From DATKWF01 sp035529715 (GTDB lineage Bacteria; Chloroflexota; Dehalococcoidia; Dehalococcoidales; RBG-16-60-22), in the NCBI GenBank assembly GCA_035529715.1, contig DATKWF010000058.1:1-14823 (forward strand): a stretch of 14,823 nucleotides of DNA. The letters run 5' to 3'. The notes below the pieces were generated by a model. It searched no databases and was not told the origin of the DNA. It worked only from the letters and a program-made list of their open reading frames with translations. The position numbers and the translations under genes are program-made. This document shows, in pieces, positions 7,750-14,069 of this stretch. Position 1 is the first letter of the stretch, and each line of letters starts with the position of its first letter.

Positions 7750-8385
7750 CTATCTTGGGTTGCTCCCCTGTTCCTGCCACACTCGGTCCACAGTATGATT
7801 AATCACCTCGTAGCCAAAGCCACGCCGCTTGAGATATTCACCCAACCGACGACGAAAACTCTGATAGTCAGATAGTGGCAAGCGACGCACTCTATCAAGA
7901 GCTGCCCGATAGGCACTATCGCCATCATCGACAGCATCAATCACCCGGTCGATGACGTCACTGACCACTCCCTTTCGCTTCAGCTCTAACCTGGTTAACC
8001 GCTGGCTACGCGGGCTAAACGATTCCCGGTTTTCTTTCCAGAACCGGGCAAATGCCATATCATCTACCAATCCCTGCTCCCTTAGGTTAGCCATTACTGC
8101 CTCCGTGCAATCGCCGTCAAAACCGCGCCGCTGAAGCCGTTCTCTTACCTCCGACTCGCTTCGGGGTCGGTAGCTAAGGTAGCGATAAGCGGCATTGAGG
8201 CAACGCTGCCGGCGGTCAGAGCCGGAAAGCATCTCAACCTGGGCGGTGGATAGCTCCTGGCCGACCTGCAGTCCTTCTTTCACCACCACCTCCGATTCCA
8301 GGCTCAAAACAAACCTCCCATCAAGGAACACATTCACCCGCTTGCCTCTACCCCTCCCGATGCGGAGGGCAGTAATCTTACTCAT
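7750..8385 (-). CDS. recX: Regulatory protein RecX
   Basis: RecX binds RecA filaments and usually inhibits them. The 211-residue protein has the helical three-repeat pattern of the family: CLNAAYRYLSYRPRSESEVRERL followed by RRGFD, then LVDDMAFARFW with RLTRLELKRKG, then a third repeat ending YLKRRGFGYEVI. An N-terminal beta-rich extension of about 60 residues (ALRIGRGRGKRVNVFLDG) is common in Gram-positive and Chloroflexota RecX. I choose ATG 8385, preceded by AGGAGGTGGGG; an in-frame ATG at 8412 would put that ribosome site within the coding region and overlap the upstream hairpin. It follows recA by 93 bp, separated by a terminator-like hairpin, so its level should be well below that of recA. 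Confidence 0.92.
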   Translation of the reverse strand: MSKITALRIGRGRGKRVNVFLDGRFVLSLESEVVVKEGLQVGQELSTAQVEMLSGSDRRQRCLNAAYRYLSYRPRSESEVRERLQRRGFDGDCTEAVMANLREQGLVDDMAFARFWKENRESFSPRSQRLTRLELKRKGVVSDVIDRVIDAVDDGDSAYRAALDRVRRLPLSDYQSFRRRLGEYLKRRGFGYEVINHTVDRVWQEQGSNPR

Positions 8386-8404
8386 CAGCTGGCCCCACCT
8401 CCTT

Positions 8405-8439
8405 AAAAACATAAGGCTGAAGCCTATGCCTCAGCCTTA
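8405..8439 (-). terminator. Intrinsic terminator/attenuator between recA and recX
   Basis: On the minus strand, 39 nt after the recA stop, a perfect 9-bp stem (TAAGGCTGA / TCAGCCTTA, at 8439-8431 and 8420-8412) with a 10-nt loop is followed by GTTTTT (8410-8405). This has the form of a rho-independent terminator. Because recX and further same-strand genes follow directly with no evident promoter, partial read-through is likely, as known for recA-recX in E. coli. Confidence 0.7.
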
Positions 8440-8478
8440 GTTACTCTTTGCCTATTAAACTGTCTATTAAAAATGTCC

Positions 8479-9486
8479 CTATTTGTCGGACACTGAAATA
8501 GGAGTGCCGCCGGCTGAGGCTCTAACTCTCTGTTCAATTTCTTGGGCAAGCTCAGGATTCTGCACCAAGTATTGCTTGGCACTTTCCCTGCCCTGCCCCA
8601 GGCGAATATCACCATAAGAGAGAAAAGCTCCAGCCTTCTTTATCAACCCCGTCTCCACTCCCAGGTCAATCAGATTGCCCTCTTTGCTTATGCCATGGTC
8701 AAACATGATGTCAAACTCAGCAGTTCGGAACGGGGGAGCAACCTTATTTTTGACTACCCTGGCCCTAACATGGTTACCTATCGCTTCATTTCCCTGCTTG
8801 ATTGTTTCAACACGCCTCAGATCTATCCTCACCGAGCTATAGAACTTTAAAGCCCTGCCACCCGGTGTGACTTCAGGATTACCAAAGACGATACCAACCT
8901 TCTCCCGCAGCTGGTTGATGAATATTACCGCTGTGCCTGACCTGCCGATGGCGGCAGCCAGTTTTCTCAGTGCCTGTGACATCAGACGTGCCTGCAAGCC
9001 AACGTGGGCATCTCCCATCTCCCCCTCGATTTCAGCCCGGGGGACTAAGGCAGCTACACTATCAATCACTATCACATCAATGGCACTGCTCCTGACCAGA
9101 GCTTCGGTAATCTCCAGAGCCTGCTCGCCGGTGTCAGGTTGGGAGATCAGCAATTCATCAATATTAACGCCGCAATTCGCCGCATAGGAAGGGTCCAAGG
9201 CATGTTCCACATCAATATAGGCAGCCGTACCACCCTGCTTCTGTGCTTCAGCAATAACGTGCTGGCCCAGGGTAGTTTTCCCCGAGGATTCGGGTCCAAA
9301 TATTTCCGTAATTCGCCCTCTGGGGATACCGCCTACACCCAAAGCTAGGTCTAAAGCTAGTGAGCCGCTGGGCAAGGCCTCTATCGGTTCCGCTGACTCC
9401 CCAAGTTTCATAATGGAGCCTTTGCCGAACCGTTTTTCTATTTGACCAATAGCCAGCTCTAGCGCCTTTTCTCTCTCTGTGGTCAT
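8479..9486 (-). CDS. recA: Recombinase RecA
   Basis: ATP-dependent strand-exchange protein for homologous recombination and repair. The 335-residue sequence carries Walker A GPESSGKTT (64-72), the catalytic glutamate in YIDVEHALDP (E94), Walker B VIVIDS (138-143), loop L1 around EIEGEMGDAHVG (152-163) and loop L2 from NQLREK to TPGGRAL (191-213). The C-terminal domain is present, but the acidic tail seen in longer RecA proteins is short and not strongly acidic (ends SVSDK). ATG 9486 has AAGG 7-8 nt upstream. It heads a seven-gene same-strand run. I see no Bacillus-type GAAC-N4-GTTC or E. coli-type CTGT-N8-ACAG operator upstream, so SOS control, if any, uses another motif. Confidence 0.98.
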   Translation of the reverse strand: MTTEREKALELAIGQIEKRFGKGSIMKLGESAEPIEALPSGSLALDLALGVGGIPRGRITEIFGPESSGKTTLGQHVIAEAQKQGGTAAYIDVEHALDPSYAANCGVNIDELLISQPDTGEQALEITEALVRSSAIDVIVIDSVAALVPRAEIEGEMGDAHVGLQARLMSQALRKLAAAIGRSGTAVIFINQLREKVGIVFGNPEVTPGGRALKFYSSVRIDLRRVETIKQGNEAIGNHVRARVVKNKVAPPFRTAEFDIMFDHGISKEGNLIDLGVETGLIKKAGAFLSYGDIRLGQGRESAKQYLVQNPELAQEIEQRVRASAGGTPISVSDK

Positions 9487-9502
9487 TTCTTACCTTATCA
9501 GC

Positions 9503-9531
9503 ATAATAGCATAACCACCCTACCAAAACAA
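9503..9531 (-). promoter_or_regulatory. Probable recA promoter (TTGTTT-17-TATTAT, extended -10)
   Basis: On the minus strand TTGTTT (9531-9526), a 17-nt spacer and TATTAT (9508-9503) are followed by the recA ATG 17 nt downstream. TGC directly before the -10 gives an extended -10 element. The predicted start near 9496 leaves a leader of only about 10 nt, containing the ribosome site. Confidence 0.5.
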
Positions 9532-9585
9532 GTGGAAAAAGTGAAAACAAATATTCCCTGAAATTGGGGGGAACCGTGGCTAAGA

Positions 9586-10314
9586 TTAAAGGTCAGCTAT
9601 CGGGGGCAGTGAGCGTTTGTGCTCACTGGCAGCTATCCTGGGCTCGATTTTCCTCTTTACCTCATCAGAGGCTTCACCGGTAAGCAGATAGCGGTCTAGC
9701 TCATCGTAGCTGAAACCCAGCTCTCCTTCGTCAGTCTGACCCTCCCAAAGCCCGGCCGAGGGAGGCTTGTCAATAATTACCGACGGGATGCCAAGGAAGC
9801 CGGCCAGTTCCTTCACCTGTCCCTTTACCAGATTGCCCAGGGGCATGATATCCACCCCACCGTCACCATACTTGGTGAAGTAGCCCACTGTCAGCTCACT
9901 ACGGTTGCTGGAGCCAGCCACCATGTACCGGCGCTGATTGGCAATGTAGTAAAGGGTAAGCATTCTTAACCTGACTTTAAGGTTGGCTTCAGCCACATGG
10001 CTGGTAGCGGGGTCTCCTTTGTAATCAGGCAATTTCTGAAACAAGGCGTCAAAAATATCGTCCAGAACCACCTCTACAGTCGGGATTGAGAATTTACTTG
10101 CCAGCGCCCGGGCATGCTCGCTGTCTTCCTGGCAGCTATAGCAGGGCATAATCACTCCCAGGGTATTTTCCGGAAACGCCCGATAGCACAACACTGCCAG
10201 TACCGAGGAATCAAGTCCACCACTAATACCCACCACCACCCCTTTACACCCGGCAGCCAGCACCTTATCCTTTATCCACTGAACCAGCTTTTCCGCCAAC
10301 TGCCCGGTATTCAT
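9586..10314 (-). CDS. nadE: NAD+ synthetase, ammonia-type
   Basis: Converts nicotinate adenine dinucleotide to NAD+ with ATP and ammonia, the last step of NAD synthesis. The 242-residue protein has the PP-loop SGGLDSS (31-37), GSSNRSE (134-140) and the substrate loop KYGDGGVDIMPLG (148-160), then PPSAGLWEGQTDE. There is no glutaminase domain, so it must take free ammonia or ammonia supplied by another protein. It is a little shorter than the E. coli enzyme (about 275), closer to archaeal and Chloroflexota forms. ATG 10314 has GGAGG 5 nt upstream. It ends 99 bp before recA on the same strand, with recA having its own promoter-like sequence between, and is divergent from the UroD-family gene. 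Confidence 0.96.
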   Translation of the reverse strand: MNTGQLAEKLVQWIKDKVLAAGCKGVVVGISGGLDSSVLAVLCYRAFPENTLGVIMPCYSCQEDSEHARALASKFSIPTVEVVLDDIFDALFQKLPDYKGDPATSHVAEANLKVRLRMLTLYYIANQRRYMVAGSSNRSELTVGYFTKYGDGGVDIMPLGNLVKGQVKELAGFLGIPSVIIDKPPSAGLWEGQTDEGELGFSYDELDRYLLTGEASDEVKRKIEPRIAASEHKRSLPPIADL

Positions 10315-10344
10315 AGGACCTCCGTACCAAACTGAGTTATTGCT

Positions 10345-10373
10345 AGTATACTACCCGAAAGCTGGGTGGTCAA
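10345..10373 (-). promoter_or_regulatory. Promoter of nadE (TTGACC-17-TATACT)
   Basis: On the minus strand TTGACC (10373-10368), a 17-nt spacer and TATACT (10350-10345) each match the sigma-70 consensus at five of six positions. The nadE ATG lies 30 nt beyond the -10, with GGAGG in between. Spacing and hexamers together make this one of the stronger promoter calls here. Confidence 0.65.
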
Positions 10374-10414
10374 AGTGCCAGCGAGCCCTCCCTGCTTGGA
10401 ATCTCTCCCCCTGT

Positions 10415-10444
10415 TTGGTGTATACTTGGTGATGATACTATAAT
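10415..10444 (+). promoter_or_regulatory. Possible promoter of the UroD-family gene (TTGGTG-18-TATAAT)
   Basis: TATAAT (10439-10444) is a perfect -10; the -35 TTGGTG (10415-10420) is weak, 18 nt upstream. The region 10431-10460 is very AT-rich and contains related short strings (ATACTATA, ATCACTATA) and the imperfect inverted pair GTGAT/ATCAC. These could be part of an operator, or just AT-rich promoter DNA. Confidence 0.45.
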
Positions 10445-10478
10445 AATATCACTATATACTCCGAGAGGGGATGATGAA

Positions 10479-11627
10479 ATGTCTCTGAGTCATCGGGAAA
10501 GGGTTATCAAGACGCTCAGCCACCAGGAGCCGGACCGCGTACCTCTTGACCTCGGTAGCACGGTGTGTAGCAGCATCCACATAGTAGCCTACCAGAAGTT
10601 AAAGGCACATTTTGGCGTTGAGGCCGAGGATACCATCATCCATAAAATCATGCAGACCGCCGCTGTGCACGAGCCTATCCTCCAGGCTCTGGACATTGAC
10701 TTCCGTGCCGTAGTGACCGGAGCATCGGACAGCAAGCCAGACATACCAGTCGGCGAGGACGGTTATCAGGATGAATGGGGAGTTGTACGCCGCAAGCCCC
10801 CAGGCTCGCTCTATTATGACTTGACAAAGTCTCCCCTCGCCGGGGCAATAACCATTCAGGATGTCGTCAAATATCCGGTGCCGGACCCCACCGACCCCGG
10901 TTATACCCGGGGAATGCGCCAGCGGCTCCGGTATTACAAGGAGAACACCGATTATGCGGTCGTGCTGCGCCTCCCCTCGATTTTCGTGCACATGACCCAG
11001 TACCTGCGGGGCTTTGAAGACTGGTTTATTGACCTCAAAGCCGATAAAAAATTGGCTGGTGCCTTGTTTGACCTCGCCACCGAACAGAGCACTGCCTTGG
11101 CCGAGGAAATACTGAAAACAGGTGGCGACCTCGCCGATATCGTGGCTACCGCCGATGACATGGGGTTCCAGAATGGAACCATCGTCTCCCCTGAGCTTTA
11201 CCGCGAGCTCTTTAAGCCCCGTCTCAAAAAATACTTTGATACGGTGAAGAAATGCACTTCCGCTTTCGTTCACTTCCACTGTTGTGGCTCTATCTATAAG
11301 CTATTACCTGATTTGATTGAGCTTGGCGTCGATGCCATTAACCCGGTGCAGGTAGCCGCTAAGGACATGGACTCCAGTATTCTGGGACCAGAATTTGGCG
11401 ACCGACTCAGCTTTTGGGGCGCCGTAGATACCCAGGGGGTATTACCGAAAGGAACTACGGAAGAAGTGAAAACTGAAGTGAGGCGACGGATAAAAGACCT
11501 CGCCCCCGGCGGCGGCTATATCCTCAGCGCCGTTCACAATATTCAGCCCGATGTACCTGTAGAAAACATCATCACCATGTACCAGGCAGCAAAAGAGTAC
11601 GGCCGGTATCCCCTTGCTCTGGACTGA
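10479..11627 (+). CDS. Uroporphyrinogen decarboxylase-family protein, probably a methyltransferase-type member
   Basis: The 382-residue protein has the UroD/MtaA superfamily pattern: an N-terminal SHRERV-x12-DRVPLDLG segment, a TIM-barrel core, and FVHFHCCGSI (264-272) followed by ELGVDAINPVQ (281-291). H267-x-C269 fits the zinc site of the corrinoid methyltransferases MtaA and MtbA, but the usual downstream cysteine is replaced by histidine (SAVHNIQ, H353), which may serve as third ligand. True heme-pathway HemE lacks such a zinc site and is more basic at its active cleft, so a role in methyl transfer to or from a corrinoid or folate is more likely. No corrinoid protein or activator is next to it, so the substrate is unknown. 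ATG 10479 has GAGAGGGG 8 nt upstream. It is probably a single-gene transcript, divergent from nadE. Confidence 0.85.
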   Translation: MSLSHRERVIKTLSHQEPDRVPLDLGSTVCSSIHIVAYQKLKAHFGVEAEDTIIHKIMQTAAVHEPILQALDIDFRAVVTGASDSKPDIPVGEDGYQDEWGVVRRKPPGSLYYDLTKSPLAGAITIQDVVKYPVPDPTDPGYTRGMRQRLRYYKENTDYAVVLRLPSIFVHMTQYLRGFEDWFIDLKADKKLAGALFDLATEQSTALAEEILKTGGDLADIVATADDMGFQNGTIVSPELYRELFKPRLKKYFDTVKKCTSAFVHFHCCGSIYKLLPDLIELGVDAINPVQVAAKDMDSSILGPEFGDRLSFWGAVDTQGVLPKGTTEEVKTEVRRRIKDLAPGGGYILSAVHNIQPDVPVENIITMYQAAKEYGRYPLALD

Positions 11628-11707
11628 GAGGCAGCTAGTTGCTTGCAGGAGCTATATCCTTAGTTGACTCGCTACCTGACCCTAAAATTATTATTGGGGG
11701 ATGAAAA

Positions 11708-11944
11708 ATGCCAATATATGAGTACGTTTGCTCAGATTGCGGTAACAAGTTTGAGTTATTACGCTCGTTCAGCGAGTCAAATAAAGAGGCTTCCTGCCCC
11801 AAGTGCAATAAAAATGCTAGACGGATAGTCTCCGTTTGCTCTTCATTCTCCAAGGACGAATCCGGATTGAGCACCCCGATAGCCGGCAGCGGCGGCTCCT
11901 GCAGCAGCTGCGGTTCCCCCGGCTGTACCACCTGCGGTCTCTAG
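11708..11944 (+). CDS. FmdB-family zinc-ribbon protein
   Basis: The 78-residue protein begins MPIYEYVCSDCG and has the paired cysteines C8/C11 and C30/C33 (CPKC) of the FmdB-type zinc ribbon, a small family of uncertain function first described as a putative regulator of formamidase genes. A Gly/Ser/Cys-rich tail with C65, C68, C73 and C76 (CSSCG, CTTCGL) is common in the family and could bind a second metal. ATG 11708 is preceded by GGGGGATGAAAA. A TTGACT and a TATTAT lie upstream (11664 and 11689) but 19 nt apart, so I do not call a promoter. The DUF763 remnant begins 18 bp downstream. Confidence 0.9.
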   Translation: MPIYEYVCSDCGNKFELLRSFSESNKEASCPKCNKNARRIVSVCSSFSKDESGLSTPIAGSGGSCSSCGSPGCTTCGL

Positions 11945-11962
11945 GCAGGAGGCGCATTAACT

Positions 11963-12263
11963 ATGGCTATCCCCGCCGGAACCGGCATCGCCAACCTCCC
12001 CCTCCACTACGGCAAGGCACCACCGTGGCTGTTTGAGCGCATGGTGAAGCTCGCCCGTGAAATTACCATTGCCATCGTCACCGACTTCGGGCCGCTACAG
12101 TTTCGCTCACGGCGGCAAGGACGGCATCCCCTACCCCGTGGACAGAAAAACCTACGACCAGAGTATTGAACTGCTCTCCAGAGCCATAAACAAGACACGG
12201 TTGGGTTTAAGAGAAAAGAACGAGGCTTTGAACCGGCTAAACAGGGTAAGGATAAGGGACTGA
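11963..12263 (+). pseudogene. Remnant of a DUF763 gene with a large internal deletion and frame change
   Basis: From ATG 11963 the first about 43 codons read as the N-terminus of DUF763 (GIANLPLHYGKAPPWLFERM, then KLAREI and TDFG). Near 12090 this match stops. In another reading frame, from about 12092 to the TGA at 12261-12263, the sequence matches my recollection of the family's C-terminal end (SFAHGGKDGIPYPVDRKTYD, then LREKNEALNRL). The family is several hundred residues long, so most of the middle is missing and the two ends are out of frame. GGAGG precedes the ATG, showing that the start was once functional. Function of the family is unknown to me. An assembly collapse is the main alternative to a real deletion. 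Confidence 0.8.
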
Positions 12264-12275
12264 GCAGGTTTAATT

Positions 12276-12953
12276 TTACCCCTGCACTAAAAGCTCCAGC
12301 CCGCGGACAACTTCATTGAGGTCATTAAAAGGCGTGCAGACGATATTATTCTCCCGGCAGTGAGCCAGCAGGTCGCCGGTGGCGAAAATGTGGTGAGACT
12401 TCTTCGCCGGGAAAGAGTCGGAAATACCGTTGCCCACGTAGACTACATGATAACCCCTGCTCAAGAATAAGTCGGTATAGGCATCCTTGAAGCCTTCCTC
12501 CAGGATACTGCCATCCGGACCTATATATTCAACCTGAAGACCTCCGGGATTGAACCGAGTTTTCGCGGCATATACCTCGATGCCCTCCACACCCATATCT
12601 TTCAACAGCGCCTCTATGTAAAAATCAAGACCGTTGCTGACAATGACAAACTTGAAGCCATTTTTTGAGCAGCAGGCAAGCAGCTTATCAAAACCGGGGC
12701 GTACTTCCGTATTACCCTGGTTAAAGATAAAGTCGAGCAGTGTTTGCTTGTCAGCTTTGACCATGGCAAAGGCTTTTCTATTAAAAGTCCCGACAGGCAT
12801 CATGCCCTCTCTGTATTCGTCTAATAGCTGCCTCCAATCACCATCGGCGAACTTGTCCAGTAGCTGGAAACTAATGTCCAGCTCGGTGACGGTGCCATCA
12901 AAATCACATTGAACTACGGTTTTCGTTTCTTCAATCGAACTCATTATTGCCAT
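12276..12953 (-). CDS. HAD-family phosphatase resembling MtnX
   Basis: The 225-residue protein has all HAD motifs: DFDGT (nucleophile D17, acid D19), VSNG with S106, K156 in GFKDAY, and GNGISDS (174-180, D179). The CDFDGT start, the W and FNR region (about 35-65) acting as an alpha-helical cap, and length fit the HAD-IB group containing MtnX, the phosphatase of the methionine salvage pathway, and PSPase-like enzymes. No other methionine-salvage gene is nearby, so the substrate is open. ATG 12953 has AGGAG only 3 nt away, and an in-frame ATG at 12944 lies 12 nt from it; either could be used. The gene converges on the DUF763 remnant with a 12-bp gap. Confidence 0.88.
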   Translation of the reverse strand: MAIMSSIEETKTVVQCDFDGTVTELDISFQLLDKFADGDWRQLLDEYREGMMPVGTFNRKAFAMVKADKQTLLDFIFNQGNTEVRPGFDKLLACCSKNGFKFVIVSNGLDFYIEALLKDMGVEGIEVYAAKTRFNPGGLQVEYIGPDGSILEEGFKDAYTDLFLSRGYHVVYVGNGISDSFPAKKSHHIFATGDLLAHCRENNIVCTPFNDLNEVVRGLELLVQG

Positions 12954-12998
12954 TAACTCCTGTTCTTTCTATGAATCACCAACGGGGTTTCCTAGCTC

Positions 12999-13028
12999 AA
13001 TATATAAGATTATGCCCTGAATGGTCAA
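12999..13028 (-). promoter_or_regulatory. Possible promoter of the MtnX-like gene (TTGACC-18-TATATT)
   Basis: On the minus strand TTGACC (13028-13023), 18 nt and TATATT (13004-12999) each match consensus at five of six positions. The predicted leader is about 40 nt. A small inverted repeat TGAGGT/ACCTCA (13031-13049) lies just upstream of the -35. Confidence 0.45.
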
Positions 13029-13050
13029 CCTGAGGTGGTATTAACCTCAC

Positions 13051-13206
13051 CCCCTTTGTCCCCCTCTCCTGCCTGATGTGTCATTGCGAGCCGAAGGCGA
13101 AGCAATCTTATCTTTATCTTTTGGTTTGCTTCGTCGCTCCGCTCCTCGCAATGACTTCTATGCTCCAGGAGAGGGGGAAGAGATTGTAAAAAGGGGCTTC
13201 GCCCCT
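13051..13206. repeat. Nested palindromic repeat element (REP/MITE-like) in a gene-free stretch
   Basis: The gene-free stretch 12954-13321 is filled mainly by this structure. Outer arms: CCCCTTT/AAAGGGG (13051-13057, 13190-13196) and the perfect 13-bp pair TCCCCCTCTCCTG/CAGGAGAGGGGGA (13059-13071, 13166-13178). Inside lies a second palindrome: GTCATTGCGAG/CTCGCAATGAC (13080-13090, 13145-13155) and CGAAGCAA/TTGCTTCG (13098-13105, 13126-13133). The CATTGCGAG...GAAGCAA string is of a type seen as dispersed intergenic repeats in many bacteria. At the right end is a separate short hairpin AGGGGC-TTC-GCCCCT (13192-13206). There is no transposase gene; if mobile, it would be moved from elsewhere. Outside it I see only the two promoters. 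Confidence 0.75.
13188..13206 (-). terminator. Short hairpin with T-run, terminator-like on the minus strand
   Basis: Read on the minus strand, AGGGGC-GAA-GCCCCT (13206-13192) ends in TTTTT. No minus-strand gene lies to its right in the window, so it has no obvious transcript to end; it could shield the MtnX-like gene from antisense read-through or simply be the edge of the repeat element. Confidence 0.35.
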
Positions 13207-13272
13207 CTTAGACTCCCCAGATAAATCACCTCCCTTGCTTAAGTTCTTCTTCCCCTTAGTAAAGACTTTAGC

Positions 13273-13302
13273 TTGGAAGTCTATCTCCGCTAATGCTAGA
13301 AT
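13273..13302 (+). promoter_or_regulatory. Possible promoter of the DUF72 gene (TTGGAA-18-TAGAAT, extended -10)
   Basis: TTGGAA (13273-13278), 18 nt and TAGAAT (13297-13302) with TGC directly before the -10. The predicted start near 13309 gives a leader of about 13 nt before the ATG at 13322. Confidence 0.42.
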
Positions 13303-13321
13303 AAAGTCAGTGAGAGGGATA

Positions 13322-14062
13322 ATGGCAACTCAATATCATATTGGCACGTCGGGCTGGCATTACGACGACTGGCGGGGCAGGTTCTACCCGGAAAAACTGG
13401 GCAAGCCGGAATGGCTTGGCTTTTACGCCGGTCATTTCAACACGGTTGAACTCAACAATAGTTTTTACCGCCTGCCCTCGGAGAATGCTTTTACCAACTG
13501 GTATGACTCGTCTCCACCCGATTTCACCTTCGCCGTGAAGGTAAGTCGTTTCATCACCCACATCAAGCGGCTTAAAAACACCGGGGAAGCGGCGGAGAAT
13601 TTTATCAGTCGGGCCAGGATTCTGAGTGAGAAATTAGGCCCGCTATTATACCAGCTCCCACCCGGTATGCACCGCAATGACGAAGTGCTGGACTCGTTCC
13701 TGTCAATCCTGCCGCCGGGGATGAAGCACGTGTTTGAATTCCGGCACGAGTCCTGGCTTGAGGAGAAGGTCTTTGAAATTCTGCGCAGGCATAATGTCGG
13801 ACTATGCGTTTTTGACATGCCCGACTTCACCTGCCCGCTGGTGGTAACCGCCGATTTTACCTATATCAGATTTCATGGCAGCGGCGCCCTCTACTCCAGT
13901 TGCTACACCGATGAGGAACTGGCAGACTGGGCAGAGAGGATAGCTGAACTGGGCACAAACCTGAAAGAAATCTATATTTATTTTAATAATGACGTTGAGG
14001 GCTTTGCGCTGAGGAATGCCAGGACCCTCGGCGACTATCTACAAAATAAGAAAGGAACGTAA
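13322..14062 (+). CDS. DUF72 family protein
   Basis: A TIM-barrel-like family of unknown biochemical role. The 246-residue protein has its hallmark stretches: IGTSGWHYDDWRGRFYP (7-23), FNTVELNNSFYRLP (39-52), FAVKVSRFITH (70-80), LLYQLPPG (108-115), FEFRHESW (138-145), YIRFHG (181-186) and IYIYFNND (217-224). The conserved polar residues cluster at strand ends as in an active site. I start at ATG 13322, which has GAGAGG about 6 nt upstream and begins right before the family's first strand; the frame is open back to a TTG at 13235, but those residues match nothing and cover the predicted promoter. The Cof-type gene follows closely and may be co-transcribed. Confidence 0.93.
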   Translation: MATQYHIGTSGWHYDDWRGRFYPEKLGKPEWLGFYAGHFNTVELNNSFYRLPSENAFTNWYDSSPPDFTFAVKVSRFITHIKRLKNTGEAAENFISRARILSEKLGPLLYQLPPGMHRNDEVLDSFLSILPPGMKHVFEFRHESWLEEKVFEILRRHNVGLCVFDMPDFTCPLVVTADFTYIRFHGSGALYSSCYTDEELADWAERIAELGTNLKEIYIYFNNDVEGFALRNARTLGDYLQNKKGT

Positions 14063-14069
14063 AGCAAAG

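Noticed and set aside
7726..7770. Inverted repeat CAGGGGCAAC / GTTGCTCCCCTG around the end of recX
   Set aside because: The stem needs a 2-nt bulge and is not followed by a T-run, so it is not a convincing terminator; it may be chance.
9554..9573. Weak inverted repeat TTCCC/GGGAA after nadE
   Set aside because: Five-bp stem with a 10-nt loop and broken T-run; a nadE terminator is possible but unsupported.
10599..11279. Open frame of 226 codons on the minus strand
   Set aside because: It is antisense to the UroD-family gene, which has clear family motifs; no ribosome site or known domain.
11635..11931. Open frame of 98 codons on the minus strand
   Set aside because: Antisense to the FmdB-type gene and its leader; translation is not family-like.
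12264..12286. Possible bidirectional terminator GCAGG/CCTGC between the DUF763 remnant and the MtnX-like gene
   Set aside because: Five-bp stem overlapping the stop codon of the MtnX-like gene; too short.
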